A stretch of DNA of 64,000 nt from Lachnospiraceae bacterium (GCA_030524705.1 JAUNGD010000003.1:1-64000); one strand, 5' to 3'. Shown: positions 52,530 to 61,846, counted from the first letter of the stretch. Notes: generated by a model not told the origin, from the sequence alone. Numbers and translations: made by a program.

Positions 52530-53051
52530 TCAGGCTTCGCTCCCGGGCGGCATCTCATCTGCTTTGTAGGAAGTCACCAGCTCCGTCACCTCGTCCACAT
52601 AGGGCCAAAGCGCCTCGCATCTGTTCGTTCCGGTCAGATAAAGCTCTGTCTCGTCTCCCACCGCTTCAATCAGGCTGTGCAGCTCGTCGATCGTGACAAT
52701 TCCCTTATCCGTCAATCCCAGTATTTCATCGAGAATCAATACATCACATTCTTCCGTCACAAGGACCTTCTTTGCGAAATTCAATCCGTTTTTAATATTC
52801 TGAATCTCATCCGCTTTTTCACGTTCCGTCAGATTCTCATAATTTTCAGGAAATTTCTGAAAACGGAACAGCTTCACCTCCGGTTCAAGGCGTTTAAAAA
52901 AATCCATGCTCTCTCCAGACTGCTTCTCCTTGAGGAACTGTATCAGAACTACACTTTTCCCTTCGCTGGCCTCGCGTACACCCTTTCCCAGCGCCGCCGA
53001 GGTCTTTCCTACACCCGTACCGCAAAAGATGTGAATATATCGTCTGCTCAT
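52530..53051 (-). CDS. Cob(I)yrinic acid a,c-diamide adenosyltransferase family protein
   Basis: 173 residues of the CobA/BtuR/CobO type, which transfers the adenosyl group from ATP to cob(I)alamin. Walker A-like FCGTGVGKTSAALGKG at 9-24, the Walker B-like CDVLILDEILG near 103-113 and LYLTGTNRCEALWPYVDEVT are conserved. Start ATG 53051 follows GAGGTG. It has its own promoter, and no cobalamin riboswitch or other cob gene is near, suggesting corrinoid salvage. Confidence 0.9.
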   Translation of the reverse strand: MSRRYIHIFCGTGVGKTSAALGKGVREASEGKSVVLIQFLKEKQSGESMDFFKRLEPEVKLFRFQKFPENYENLTEREKADEIQNIKNGLNFAKKVLVTEECDVLILDEILGLTDKGIVTIDELHSLIEAVGDETELYLTGTNRCEALWPYVDEVTELVTSYKADEMPPGSEA

Positions 53052-53164
53052 CCTTCACCTCATCCATTCCACAGCAGAACAGCACTCTGGCCGCTGCTTC
53101 GCCGTTGTCCATGACTGCAGGCTGCTTCATAGCTGCTTACATTCAGTCAGTTGTAATTTCTGTC

Positions 53165-53193
53165 ATTTTACTACAACTTTACATAGAATGCAA
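53165..53193 (-). promoter_or_regulatory. Promoter of the adenosyltransferase gene
   Basis: TTGCAT (53188-53193) and TAAAAT (53165-53170) with a 17-base spacer on the minus strand. Confidence 0.6.
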
Positions 53194-53302
53194 TTCTTAT
53201 CTTACCTTAATTATCCAGTCGCCCATCCATAAAAATGGGAATATAACCTGGCAGGCAGACCGTTCCGGTCTATTTGCCCGCTTTTCCTGCATGGCTGAAC
53301 TG

Positions 53303-53929
53303 TTACTCCATGTATTCAAGCTTACTGACAGATACTTCGTATGCAACCCTTTTCTCTGTGGATTCATCATCCAGCTTTTTTACATACTCCCTGCTCTGTA
53401 TCCTTCCCCATACCTGCACATGACCGCCCACCTCGAAGCCCGAGGTGAATCTCGCATTTCTCCCCCAGCAGATGCATGGAATGTAATCGGACTTTCCGTA
53501 GGGCCGGTTCACGGCCAGAAGCATATCGGCAATCTCTCTTCCAAGAGGCGTCCGGCGGTACACCGGCGTCTTGCAGATATAACCGTCCAAAAAGATCTGA
53601 TTACTTTTTATCTTATCACATTCTTCTTCCACAAAGCTGACCTCTCTGGCAAAAACAGACAGCACCAGCTTGTTTTTCTTTTCCTCATGCCTGTTATAGG
53701 ATCGGAACTGTCCGAAGATCTGTATGTACTCTCCTTCATAATCCTGTGTAACGTCAATCAACCGCTCGGAGATCATCACCGGAATGATGTCTGAGGAATC
53801 GCTCAGTCTCTGAACGGAAATATCCACCATGTAAAATCCCTCTCCGAATACTTCATGGCTGAATACAAATCCGGATACGATTTTCCCCATGATGGATACC
53901 TGATTGTTTTCAATAATCTTATCTGTCAT
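53303..53929 (-). CDS. SSB-like protein with two OB-type segments
   Basis: 208 residues. Two SSB/PriB-like OB segments are suggested: NQVSIMGKIVSGFVFSHEVF with GFYMVDISVQRLSD at 9-50, and IFLDGYICKTPVYRRTPLGR with ADMLLAVNRPYGKSDYIPCI and WGRNARF near 120-165. The last is the typical single-stranded DNA-binding protein strand. It probably binds single-stranded DNA. Start ATG 53929 is chosen by similarity to the SSB N-terminus and a moderate site (AGGGAG); the frame upstream looks non-coding. Confidence 0.7.
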   Translation of the reverse strand: MTDKIIENNQVSIMGKIVSGFVFSHEVFGEGFYMVDISVQRLSDSSDIIPVMISERLIDVTQDYEGEYIQIFGQFRSYNRHEEKKNKLVLSVFAREVSFVEEECDKIKSNQIFLDGYICKTPVYRRTPLGREIADMLLAVNRPYGKSDYIPCICWGRNARFTSGFEVGGHVQVWGRIQSREYVKKLDDESTEKRVAYEVSVSKLEYME

Positions 53930-54069
53930 AAATCTTAGTTCTCCCTTCATACGAAGTATCTCTTCTTGTATTTTTATACTATTCATTTTTATTCGAAATC
54001 CCCGTTTTTTAGAACCTTTCTTTTTACTTTTTCTAAAATTTTTCCTCCACCGGTACAAAAACTTCCAGC

Positions 54070-54103
54070 TTGCACTTGTAATCTCCCAGAATTGTGATAA
54101 ACT
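54070..54103 (+). promoter_or_regulatory. Likely typA promoter region
   Basis: TTGCAC (54070-54075) or TTGTAA (54076-54081) with TGATAA or TAAACT at 54095-54103; the exact pair is uncertain. Confidence 0.4.
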
Positions 54104-54150
54104 AAATCGCGTACACAAAAATAGCATTAAATAAGAAGAGAGAGATTTGT

Positions 54151-55980
54151 ATGATAAGAGAAGACATAAGGAACATTGCCATCATCGCACATGTCGACCA
54201 TGGCAAGACCACGCTGGTGGATGAGCTGCTCAAGCAAAGCGGTGTATTTCGTGAGAACCAGGAAGTTGCAGAGAGAGTTATGGACTCCAATGATCTGGAA
54301 AGAGAACGCGGTATTACGATCCTTTCCAAAAACACTGCTGTCTTTTATAAAAACACAAAGATTAATATTATCGACACCCCAGGACATGCAGATTTCGGCG
54401 GCGAGGTAGAGCGCGTCCTCAAAATGGTAAACGGCGTTATCCTCGTTGTCGACGCCTTCGAGGGAGCTATGCCCCAGACAAAATTCGTGCTCCGCAAGGC
54501 TCTGGAGCTTGACCTTCCGGTCATTGTCTGCATCAACAAAATCGACCGTCCTGAGGCGCGCCCCAGCGAAGTCATCGACGAGGTTCTGGAGCTCTTTATT
54601 GATCTGGATGCTTCAGACGAACAATTAGACTGTCCTTTTGTATACGCTTCCGCCAAGGGCGGCTACGCTGTTCTGGATCCGGCGGACAAGCCCGTCAATA
54701 TGGTACCTCTTTTTGAAACGATCCTGAATTATATTCCGGCGCCCCAGGGTGACGAGGACGGCCCGACGCAGATGCTGATCAGCACCATTGATTATAATGA
54801 ATACGTAGGCCGTATCGGCGTCGGCAAGGTTGACCGGGGTACGATCTCCGTCAACCAGGAGGCAATTCTTGTCAACCACCATGACCCGGATAAGAAACAG
54901 AAGGTCAAGATCAGCAAGCTCTATGAGTTTGACGGTCTGGAAAAGGTGGAAGTCAAATCTGCCACCATCGGATCCATTGTCGCACTTTCGGGAATTGCCG
55001 ACCTCCATATCGGCGATACGATCTGTGCTGTGGATGCGCCTGAGGCTATCCCGTTCCAGAAAATTTCCGAGCCGACAATCTCCATGAATTTTGTTGTCAA
55101 CGACAGCCCGCTGGCGGGACAGGAGGGCAAATTCGTTACCTCCCGCCACCTCCGTGACCGTCTCTTCCGTGAATTAAATACGGACGTCAGCCTGCGGGTA
55201 GAGGATACGGAAGATACCGATACCTTCAAGGTTTCCGGCCGCGGAGAGCTGCATCTCTCCATCCTGATCGAAACCATGCGCCGGGAGGGCTATGAATTCG
55301 CAGTCAGCAAGGCGGAGGTCATCTACAAGACCGATGAGCGCGGCAAGAAGCTGGAGCCCATGGAGCTGGCTTATATTGATGTACCGGAAGAATTTTCCGG
55401 CAACGTCATCCAGAAGCTGAGCCTTCGGAAGGGGGAGCTTCAGGGCATGAGCCTCGGACAGGGCGGCTACTCCCGTCTTGAGTTCAGCATCCCGTCCCGG
55501 GGCCTGATCGGCTACCGCGGCGAATTCCTTACCGATACAAAGGGCAACGGCGTTATGAATACAATCTTCGACGGCTACGGCCCGTACAAGGGAGACCTCG
55601 CATACCGCAGCCAGGGTTCCCTCATCGCCTTCGAGACCGGAGAATCCGTTGCTTACGGTCTGTTCAACGCTCAGGACCGCGGCACTTTGTTTATCGGTCC
55701 GGGCGAAAAGGTATATTCCGGTATGGTCATCGGCCAGAGTGCAAAGCCGGAGGATATTGAGCTTAACGTCTGCAAGACGAAGCATCTCACAAACACCCGG
55801 GCTTCCGGTTCCGACGACGCATTAAAGCTGACGCCGCCGAAGCTTCTCAGCCTGGAGCAAGCGCTGGAATTCATTGATACGGACGAGCTGCTGGAGGTAA
55901 CGCCGAAGAGCCTGCGTATCCGCAAAAAGATACTGGATCCGACCCTCAGGAAAAGAGCCGGCTTTAAAAATAAAAATTGA
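54151..55980 (+). CDS. typA: Translational GTPase TypA/BipA
   Basis: 609 residues, full length. A ribosome-associated GTPase. G1 [10 protein letters not shown] at 13-22, G2 region RERGITI, G3 [14 protein letters not shown] and G4 [10 protein letters not shown] are present, followed by EF-Tu-like domain 2 and EF-G-like domains, ending in the TypA-specific basic C-terminus ([11 protein letters not shown]). The [15 protein letters not shown] tail is typical. Start ATG 54151. Carbonic anhydrase follows after 28 bases, probably in one transcript. Confidence 0.97.
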   Translation: MIREDIRNIAIIAHVDHGKTTLVDELLKQSGVFRENQEVAERVMDSNDLERERGITILSKNTAVFYKNTKINIIDTPGHADFGGEVERVLKMVNGVILVVDAFEGAMPQTKFVLRKALELDLPVIVCINKIDRPEARPSEVIDEVLELFIDLDASDEQLDCPFVYASAKGGYAVLDPADKPVNMVPLFETILNYIPAPQGDEDGPTQMLISTIDYNEYVGRIGVGKVDRGTISVNQEAILVNHHDPDKKQKVKISKLYEFDGLEKVEVKSATIGSIVALSGIADLHIGDTICAVDAPEAIPFQKISEPTISMNFVVNDSPLAGQEGKFVTSRHLRDRLFRELNTDVSLRVEDTEDTDTFKVSGRGELHLSILIETMRREGYEFAVSKAEVIYKTDERGKKLEPMELAYIDVPEEFSGNVIQKLSLRKGELQGMSLGQGGYSRLEFSIPSRGLIGYRGEFLTDTKGNGVMNTIFDGYGPYKGDLAYRSQGSLIAFETGESVAYGLFNAQDRGTLFIGPGEKVYSGMVIGQSAKPEDIELNVCKTKHLTNTRASGSDDALKLTPPKLLSLEQALEFIDTDELLEVTPKSLRIRKKILDPTLRKRAGFKNKN

Positions 55981-56008
55981 ATATCTTTTACTGGAAAGGG
56001 GGATTCTT

Positions 56009-56563
56009 ATGATTAATACGATTCTGGAATACAACAGACAATTTGTAGAGGGAAAGAAATACGAGCAGTACGCCACCAGCAAATACCCGGATAAAAAGCT
56101 TGCCATCGTTTCCTGTATGGATACGCGGCTTCTTGAGCTGCTCCCGGCTGCTCTGGGACTTAAAAACGGCGATGCAAAGATCATCAAAAATGCCGGCGGC
56201 GTCATCTCACATCCCTACGGCAGCGTTGTCCGCAGCCTTCTCGTGGCGATCCTGGAGCTCGGAGTTACAGAAGTCATGGTCATCGGCCACACGGATTGCG
56301 GCTGTCAGGGCATGGACAGCGATGAAATGATCGAAATGATGCTGGCCCGGGGCATAAAGCAAAGCGACATCAACATGCTGAAATACAGCGGCATTGATTT
56401 CAAGAAATGGCTCGGCGGTTTTGACAACGTGGAGGACTCCGTCATCAGCACCGTCCAGGAGCTCCGGGACCATCCTCTGATTCCGAAGGATGTCTTTATC
56501 GGCGGATATGTCATGGATTCCGTTACCGGAAAGCTGACAGTCCTTGACTGCTCCGAAAAATAA
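56009..56563 (+). CDS. Beta-carbonic anhydrase
   Basis: 184 residues of the clade with the zinc ligands Cys36 in VSCMDTR, His94 and Cys97 in GHTDCGC, and the Asp38-Arg40 pair. It interconverts CO2 and bicarbonate in the cytosol. Start ATG 56009 follows AAAGGGGG. It is followed by a dispersed repeat and then a strong terminator. Confidence 0.93.
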   Translation: MINTILEYNRQFVEGKKYEQYATSKYPDKKLAIVSCMDTRLLELLPAALGLKNGDAKIIKNAGGVISHPYGSVVRSLLVAILELGVTEVMVIGHTDCGCQGMDSDEMIEMMLARGIKQSDINMLKYSGIDFKKWLGGFDNVEDSVISTVQELRDHPLIPKDVFIGGYVMDSVTGKLTVLDCSEK

Positions 56564-56566
56564 CAA

Positions 56567-56606
56567 TCTAAACTTTTACGCCTGCTTCGCAGGCGCCGCC
56601 AATAAT
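56567..56606 (-). repeat. 40-bp dispersed palindromic repeat, copy 2
   Basis: On the minus strand it matches 41291-41330 at 34 of 40 positions, with the palindrome GCCTGCGAAGCAGGC fully conserved at 56580-56594. Confidence 0.7.
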
Positions 56607-56642
56607 ATAAGAGCTGCTGTTTTATCAACCGGCTTTTTCTTT

Positions 56643-56688
56643 AAAAATATGGGGGTATCGCAAAATGTGCGGCACCCCCATATTTTTA
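56643..56688. terminator. Terminator after carbonic anhydrase, shared with the MFS remnant
   Basis: AAAATATGGGGGT and CACCCCCATATTTTT pair; T-rich on both strands, so it can serve both directions. It overlaps the stop codon of the minus-strand remnant. Confidence 0.8.
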
Positions 56689-56931
56689 TTTGCTTAATCT
56701 TTTTTCCAATTCCCAAATGTCCCGGTTGTGCCGGAAGTAAACGCACACGCCGATTCCAGCAAAGGCAAGAATCAAAAACAGAAACGCCGCCCCGGAGCCC
56801 TTGCCCGCTCCGAACAGACGGATCAGAATGCTGTTCTCCTCCTGAGCCGCCATAAACGAACGCCACATACGGCGCATAATTCCCAGTCCCGAAAAGGACT
56901 GTGTGATCCAAAGCAGTAAAAATGTACGCAT
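56686..56931 (-). pseudogene. MFS transporter gene reduced by an internal deletion
   Basis: 81 codons. MRTFLLLWITQSFSGLG is the usual N-terminus of an MFS_3-type transporter, but after residue 17 the sequence jumps to a region typical of the C-terminal end (GAGKGSGAAFLFLILAFAGI, then NRDIWELEKRLSK). Some 300 residues between are missing without loss of frame. A two-helix product might still be made. No clear ribosome binding site precedes the ATG. Confidence 0.6.
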
Positions 56932-57157
56932 TCTGAGAATGCATGTTTATAATTTTTCATAGACTTTGCCCCTTAACCTACAAAACAGATTTTCTTTTTT
57001 CTGTTAATTTGCAAAGTCCCAGGATAGTACTGTTACTCCACGCCGCCCTATCCTAAAAGACCTTGCATGGAGCTGATGCAATACACAATTTCATTTTCTC
57101 ATCTTTTCCTTCAGATCATATACCTGCAGCGGTCAAAATATCCCGGACAGGTCTCTT

Positions 57158-57682
57158 TTAAAACATCTCCCGATGAATCTTTTCCATCGGCAGCTTCTCC
57201 AGCTCATACGCCTCGGGATGATTTTTCGGCATACCCAGAGAAAGAATCGCTTCCAGCCTGAAATGTTCCGGGAACTTCAGCAGCTCTCTCAGATATTCCT
57301 CTGTAGTCTTCTCTCCCGGAGCCTCCCGCAGTCTTCCCTGGATCCAGCAGCTTCCCACGCCGAGGCTGTCCGCCATTAAATGCATATTTTCCATAGCTAC
57401 GGAGCAGTCCTCCACCCATACGTCAGACTTCTCCTCGTCTCCCAATACCACAATGGCGCAATCCGCAGACAACAGCATTTTCGAGCCTGCGACCCGGCAC
57501 TCGGCCATTGTCTTCAGCGTCTCCTTGTTTCGAATCACAATAAATTCCCAGGGTCTTATGGCCTTACCGGAAGCTGACAGCAAGCCAGCCTGTAAAATGC
57601 TGGTCACCTTCTCCTCTGATACTGTCTCCTCCGTATACGTTCTCACACTGCGGCGTTTCCGCATTACCTCTAATAATTCCAT
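57158..57682 (-). CDS. Nitroreductase family protein
   Basis: 174 residues. FMN-dependent reductase fold: MRKRRSVRTYTEETVSEEKV at about 7-26 is the N-terminal FMN-binding R-R-S-x-R, and LGVGSCWIQGR and ILSLGMP are the later FMN/NADPH elements. Such proteins reduce nitro compounds or quinones. Start ATG 57682 follows GGAGG. Its promoter begins on the stop codon of rarD. Confidence 0.92.
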   Translation of the reverse strand: MELLEVMRKRRSVRTYTEETVSEEKVTSILQAGLLSASGKAIRPWEFIVIRNKETLKTMAECRVAGSKMLLSADCAIVVLGDEEKSDVWVEDCSVAMENMHLMADSLGVGSCWIQGRLREAPGEKTTEEYLRELLKFPEHFRLEAILSLGMPKNHPEAYELEKLPMEKIHREMF

Positions 57683-57712
57683 CCTTCATTCCTCCGTTTT
57701 ATCTCAAAATAA

Positions 57713-57830
57713 ATCTGGCGTTCCTGTCCAAAGAACATTTTCCGCAAAAAGGCCTTCGCTGCAACAAACTCCTTCGCAAAAAAGCTTTCTCCGCAAAAGA
57801 ACCTTCTCTGAAAAAACCTTCTCCACACAC
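57713..57830 (-). repeat. Degenerate 17-bp tandem repeat before the nitroreductase gene
   Basis: On the minus strand about six units of the form GGAGAAGGYTYTTTTGC follow each other (GTGGAGAAGGTTTTTTC, AGAGAAGGTTCTTTTGC, GGAGAAAGCTTTTTTGC, and so on). They fill the leader between the promoter and the nitroreductase start. Confidence 0.65.
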
Positions 57831-57863
57831 AAACCGCGAATCAGTAAAATCCATCTGTTTCCA

Positions 57864-57892
57864 AGTCTACAACGAAATAAACAGCATGTCAA
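57864..57892 (-). promoter_or_regulatory. Nitroreductase promoter overlapping the rarD stop codon
   Basis: TTGACA (57887-57892) and TAGACT (57864-57869) with a 17-base spacer on the minus strand. The -35 includes the TGA stop of rarD (57889-57891). Confidence 0.65.
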
Positions 57893-58785
57893 ATACTTAC
57901 CTCTGCTTTATTTCTCATCAGCCTCAGCTTATCATACACCGTAAAAAGAACCCCGATCCAAATGATCACAAAAGCAATCAGCCTGTTCTGATCTAGCTCT
58001 TCTTTAAAATAAAACAGCCCCATTAAAAACTGCAGCGTCGGATTAATATACATCAATATACCAGATATGTAATAGGGGATCTGTCTGACTCCGCGGTTAA
58101 ACATCAGCAGCGGCACCGATGTGATGATCCCGCAGGCCGGCAGCAGCAAAAGCTGTGCTCCCTGCAGTATCCCAATGCTGCCCGCTCCCTTCGCATCCGC
58201 ATACACCGCGAACAACAGCGCAAAAGGAGTCATGCAAAGCGTCTCCATAAACAAAGAGGTATGCGGAGTAAGCTTCAGTGTCTTCTTAACAGCCCCGTAT
58301 ACGGCAAAAGACCCCGCAATCAAAAGAGCCAGAACCGGGAAGGTCCGCGTCGCCGCGATCATATAGGCAAGACCTGCGACTGAAAAAACAAAAGTAATCT
58401 TTTCCAATTTGCTGAGGCGCTCCCGGAACACCAGCATTCCGATCGCTCCCACCAGAACGGGTTCCAGAAAATATCCGAGGCTTGCATCCAATACGTGGCC
58501 GCTGTTAACCGCGAAAATATAGACGCCCCAATTAATCGTAATCAAAATTCCGCAGACAAAACAGATTGCAAGCTCCCTTCTGCTTTTAAAAACCTCCGCA
58601 ATTTCTTTCCATTTATGCAGCACCGCCATATAAATCCCCATAAACACCATCGACCAGATAATCCTCTGGGCCAGTATATACAGGGAATCGACCTCCCCCA
58701 GCAGATTCCAGAATATGGTCAGCACTCCCCAGCAGGCATATGCAAACGCCACGCTTATAGAGCCCCATGTCGTTTTCTTTTTCAT
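57889..58785 (-). CDS. rarD: EamA family transporter RarD
   Basis: 298 residues with ten membrane helices. The RarD marks include AFAYACWGVLTIFWNLL at about 13-29, LGYFLEPVLVGAIG near 105, and GILMYINPTLQFLMG near 240. The family transports amino acids or drugs, and the original name refers to chloramphenicol resistance, which is not established here. Start ATG 58785 follows GGAGGAG. Confidence 0.93.
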   Translation of the reverse strand: MKKKTTWGSISVAFAYACWGVLTIFWNLLGEVDSLYILAQRIIWSMVFMGIYMAVLHKWKEIAEVFKSRRELAICFVCGILITINWGVYIFAVNSGHVLDASLGYFLEPVLVGAIGMLVFRERLSKLEKITFVFSVAGLAYMIAATRTFPVLALLIAGSFAVYGAVKKTLKLTPHTSLFMETLCMTPFALLFAVYADAKGAGSIGILQGAQLLLLPACGIITSVPLLMFNRGVRQIPYYISGILMYINPTLQFLMGLFYFKEELDQNRLIAFVIIWIGVLFTVYDKLRLMRNKAEVSI

Positions 58786-58830
58786 TTTCTCCTCCGTATC
58801 CTTTCCATTATTTTTAAGCGTTTATCCTCC

Positions 58831-59529
58831 TCAGAACCAGCGGAAAGCAATTTTCCATTCCCCCGGCTTCCGAAGCAAACTCTCATACTCCTCCACTGTC
58901 AGCACCCCTTTCAGCTCCTCCATTTCGTCCTCATCCACCACAGCATGCAGGCAGTCCGAAAAACAAAGCTTCGGATAAAGAACACACCACCAATTATGCC
59001 CCTTTGCTTCACCAAGGCTGATGCGAAGTGCCTTATACCATCCCGCGGGAAACGTACAGTCCCCATAGGTGCGGTCTGGAAAATAGCAGGTTGTAAGAGC
59101 TGCTTCGGCATGATAATCTACATTTTGTTCTGCAAGCACACGATCCGCAATCTGCTCAATTTCCTCCAGATGCAAGGTCAGAAACTGCTCCATCGCTGCT
59201 TTTTCCTCCGGTTCTGAGCCGGATTCTGCTAATGCTGCCCCCTTATACTCCGTCTCCGCTAATTCTATTATTTCCTGCCCCGCTTCCGTTCCTTGCCCGG
59301 TTTCTGCTTCCTGCATCCACCTGAGCACTTCATCCCGAACCATATATTTTATTTCCTGGTCCCGGTCGCTGTCACTGTTGGCGAGAACGTGAAAACGCAG
59401 CACCTCTTCGGCAATTCCCTGCTGCAGAACCGCCCGGTGCGCCGCTGACACTCCGAAATTTAAAATAAGCGCAAAAACAAGGATCGTAAACCAGGTACTT
59501 TTCTGTAAAGCTTTGATGATCTGAAACAT
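58831..59529 (-). CDS. spoIIR: Stage II sporulation protein R
   Basis: 232 residues. SpoIIR is secreted from the forespore and triggers SpoIIGA to process pro-sigma-E. A single N-terminal membrane segment (STWFTILVFALILNFGVSA) is followed by VLRFHVLANSDSDRDQEIKY, the family hallmark, and by YGDCTFPAGWYKALRISLGE and GHNWWCVLYPKLCF. Start ATG 59529 has GGAGGG nine bases upstream, but this site lies in a hairpin. Confidence 0.95.
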   Translation of the reverse strand: MFQIIKALQKSTWFTILVFALILNFGVSAAHRAVLQQGIAEEVLRFHVLANSDSDRDQEIKYMVRDEVLRWMQEAETGQGTEAGQEIIELAETEYKGAALAESGSEPEEKAAMEQFLTLHLEEIEQIADRVLAEQNVDYHAEAALTTCYFPDRTYGDCTFPAGWYKALRISLGEAKGHNWWCVLYPKLCFSDCLHAVVDEDEMEELKGVLTVEEYESLLRKPGEWKIAFRWF

Positions 59530-59532
59530 AAT

Positions 59533-59566
59533 AGGCAACCCTCCTGTCCTTTCAGGAGTGTTGCCT
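59533..59566 (-). promoter_or_regulatory. Hairpin that buries the spoIIR ribosome binding site
   Basis: AGGCAAC.CTCCTG and CAGGAG.GTTGCCT pair with one mismatch around a six-base loop. The 3' arm holds the GGAGGG site of spoIIR. As the hairpin is also just after uraA, it may reduce read-through translation. Confidence 0.6.
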
Positions 59567-59598
59567 GTATTTCTTTCTCTATTCAGAATTGCCGCAAA

Positions 59599-60867
59599 TT
59601 AATCCTTCAGCACGGCGTCCTCACCTTCTGGAAGGACAAGGGCAAGAATGATTCCCACAACGGCCGCCAGAGCCAGGCCGGAAATGGTCACCGTCTCCGT
59701 TACCGGAATGCTGTCACAGCCAATTCCCAGCACAAGCACAATCGCAGCAATCATAAGGTTCCTGCTGTTGCCAAAATTCAGCCTTTCATTTACAAGAATT
59801 CTCACTCCGACGGAGGAAATCATACCGTACAGCACGATACTGATACCCCCGATAACCGGCCCCGGAATACTGGTGATCACAGCCCCTACCTTGCCGAAAA
59901 TACCCAGGAGAATCGCAAAAACTGCCGCAATACGAATAACCGATGGATCATAGTTCTTCGTCACCGCAAGGACGCCCGTATTCTCGCCGTACGTCGTGTT
60001 GGCAGGGCCGCCCAGCAGACCGGCCAGAGCCGTTGCCAGGCCGTCTCCGAGAAGCGTTCTGTGAACGCCCGGATCCACCATGAAATTCTGTCCTGTAACT
60101 GCACTGTTGGTAGTAATGTCACCCACATGCTCTACCATTGTGACCAAGGCAATGGGCGCGATGGCCAGAACCGCATCCGCCCTGAAAACCGGCATGCAGG
60201 TAAGCTGCTCCATAATTCCTTTATCCATAAAGGAGAAAACTGCCGCGCTTCCCACAGACGAAAAATCACAGAATCCCATAAAATAACTGATGATATATCC
60301 TACGATAATTGCAAACAAAATCGGCATCAGATTGAAAATACCCTTTGCAAAAATGGAAACCAGAACGACCGTCAAAAGCACGCAGACCGTTACAAAAACT
60401 GCTTTTAAATCAAAATTTCCGTTCACATAAAACGCATTGTTGATCGCTGAAGAGCTCAGCCGCAGGCCGATCACAATAATCACCGGCCCTGTAACAATGG
60501 GCGGAAGCACCTTGTTGACCTTCTCATACCCCACCAGCTTAATTATAAGAGCAAATACAACGTACACCAGACCAGCAATAATCAAACCGCCCTTTACCGC
60601 TGACAGTTTTTCAATAAAATCAGGATCCCCCGCACGGGAATCGCCGATCACCGCCATGATGCCTCCCATAAATGCAAAGCTGGAACCAAGAAATACCGGC
60701 ACCTTGCGCTTTGTCACTAAATGGAAAAGAAGTGTTCCAAGCCCCGCACAGAACAGTGTAATCGAAGTATTAAGCCCTGTCAGTGCAGGTACCAGAACCG
60801 TTGCCCCAAACATCGCCAGCACATGCTGAATGCCAAGAATCAGCTTCTGTCCCGTTGATTTTCCCAT
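59599..60867 (-). CDS. uraA: Uracil/xanthine permease family protein, probable uracil permease
   Basis: 422 residues with 14 membrane segments. MGKSTGQKLILGIQHVLAMFGATV and TNSAVTGQNF-type motifs are conserved (VEHVGDITTNSAVTG near 236-250, then GGPANTTYGENTGVLAVTK), as in UraA/PyrP. It imports uracil or a related nucleobase with protons. Start ATG 60867 follows AGGAGAGAG. It lies upstream of spoIIR on the same strand. No PyrR site was recognised. Confidence 0.9.
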   Translation of the reverse strand: MGKSTGQKLILGIQHVLAMFGATVLVPALTGLNTSITLFCAGLGTLLFHLVTKRKVPVFLGSSFAFMGGIMAVIGDSRAGDPDFIEKLSAVKGGLIIAGLVYVVFALIIKLVGYEKVNKVLPPIVTGPVIIVIGLRLSSSAINNAFYVNGNFDLKAVFVTVCVLLTVVLVSIFAKGIFNLMPILFAIIVGYIISYFMGFCDFSSVGSAAVFSFMDKGIMEQLTCMPVFRADAVLAIAPIALVTMVEHVGDITTNSAVTGQNFMVDPGVHRTLLGDGLATALAGLLGGPANTTYGENTGVLAVTKNYDPSVIRIAAVFAILLGIFGKVGAVITSIPGPVIGGISIVLYGMISSVGVRILVNERLNFGNSRNLMIAAIVLVLGIGCDSIPVTETVTISGLALAAVVGIILALVLPEGEDAVLKD

Positions 60868-60923
60868 ATTTTTTCTCTCTCCTTTTTCTTTTGAACCTTC
60901 CCTATAAGACGCTCATTCTCTCA

Positions 60924-61775
60924 CTATTTATCCTTTACGCTCAAAAGCTGCAGAACTGCCAGCGCTCCCTCCAGATACGGATTTTCCGCTTCGTCAAACG
61001 CTCCGGCGTCTGAAAGCTCTGTAAGCTTCGGATCAATCGGCACTTTGCCAAGAACCGCCACGCCAAGCTCCTGGGAAACCTCGTCTATCTTGCTTTTACC
61101 GAAAACCGGAATCTCCTTTCCGCAATCCGGGCATTTCAAATAGCTGTAATTCTCAATCATTCCCAGCACCGGAATATTCATGGCAGATGCCATATTGTAA
61201 GCCTTCTTGACAATCATCTTAACGAGATCCTGGGGTGAGGTCACGATCACGATGCCGTCCACAGGAAGGGACTGGAACACTGTAAGCGGCACATCGCCGG
61301 TTCCCGGAGGCATGTCCACAAGAAGATAATCCAGTTCCCCCCAGATGACATCCTTCCAGAACTGTTTTACCATATTTGCCAGCACCGGCCCCCGCCAAAT
61401 CACCGGCGTCTCTGGATCCGGCATCAAAAGATTGATGGACATGACCTTTATATCATTGTTTGTCAAAACAGGATAGATCCCCTCGTCATCCGCCATTGCC
61501 GGGCCTTCCAACCCATACATCCTCGGAATAGACGGACCTGTGATATCCGCATCCATGATACCCACACGGTATCCCTTCGACGCCAGTAAATTTGCCAGCG
61601 ATGCCGTCGCCATGGATTTTCCTACGCCGCCTTTTCCGCTGACAACTCCTATCACATGTTTTACCTCTGAATAAACGTTCAGCTCCTCAAGAAAGCTCTG
61701 CGGTTTTCCCGCGCTGGGACATCCCTCACAGCTCTCCTTGCTGCAGCCTGAACTGCTGCATGATTTTTCTGCCAT
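60924..61775 (-). CDS. apbC: Mrp/ApbC-type iron-sulfur carrier ATPase
   Basis: 283 residues. P-loop ATPase that carries or inserts Fe-S clusters: deviant Walker A VSGKGGVGKS near 45-54, VDMPPGTGD, and the CPDC pair at 215-218 that holds the bridging cluster between two subunits. The N-terminus is short and Cys-rich (SCSSSGCSKESCEGC), replacing the DUF59 domain of longer Mrp proteins. Start ATG 61775 follows AGGAGG. Single gene with its own promoter. Confidence 0.93.
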   Translation of the reverse strand: MAEKSCSSSGCSKESCEGCPSAGKPQSFLEELNVYSEVKHVIGVVSGKGGVGKSMATASLANLLASKGYRVGIMDADITGPSIPRMYGLEGPAMADDEGIYPVLTNNDIKVMSINLLMPDPETPVIWRGPVLANMVKQFWKDVIWGELDYLLVDMPPGTGDVPLTVFQSLPVDGIVIVTSPQDLVKMIVKKAYNMASAMNIPVLGMIENYSYLKCPDCGKEIPVFGKSKIDEVSQELGVAVLGKVPIDPKLTELSDAGAFDEAENPYLEGALAVLQLLSVKDK

Positions 61776-61817
61776 ATCAGCACCTCCTAATAACTACATA
61801 CTGTACACATTTCAACT

Positions 61818-61846
61818 ATTCTATACCAAATATACATACAGTGCAA
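61818..61846 (-). promoter_or_regulatory. apbC promoter
   Basis: TTGCAC (61841-61846) and TAGAAT (61818-61823) with a 17-base spacer on the minus strand. Confidence 0.7.

Noticed and set aside
53052-53302. A cobalamin riboswitch upstream of the adenosyltransferase gene
   Set aside because: A GGTCTGCCTGCC-like text recalls a B12 box, but it lies upstream of the promoter at 53165-53193 and the rest of the consensus is missing.
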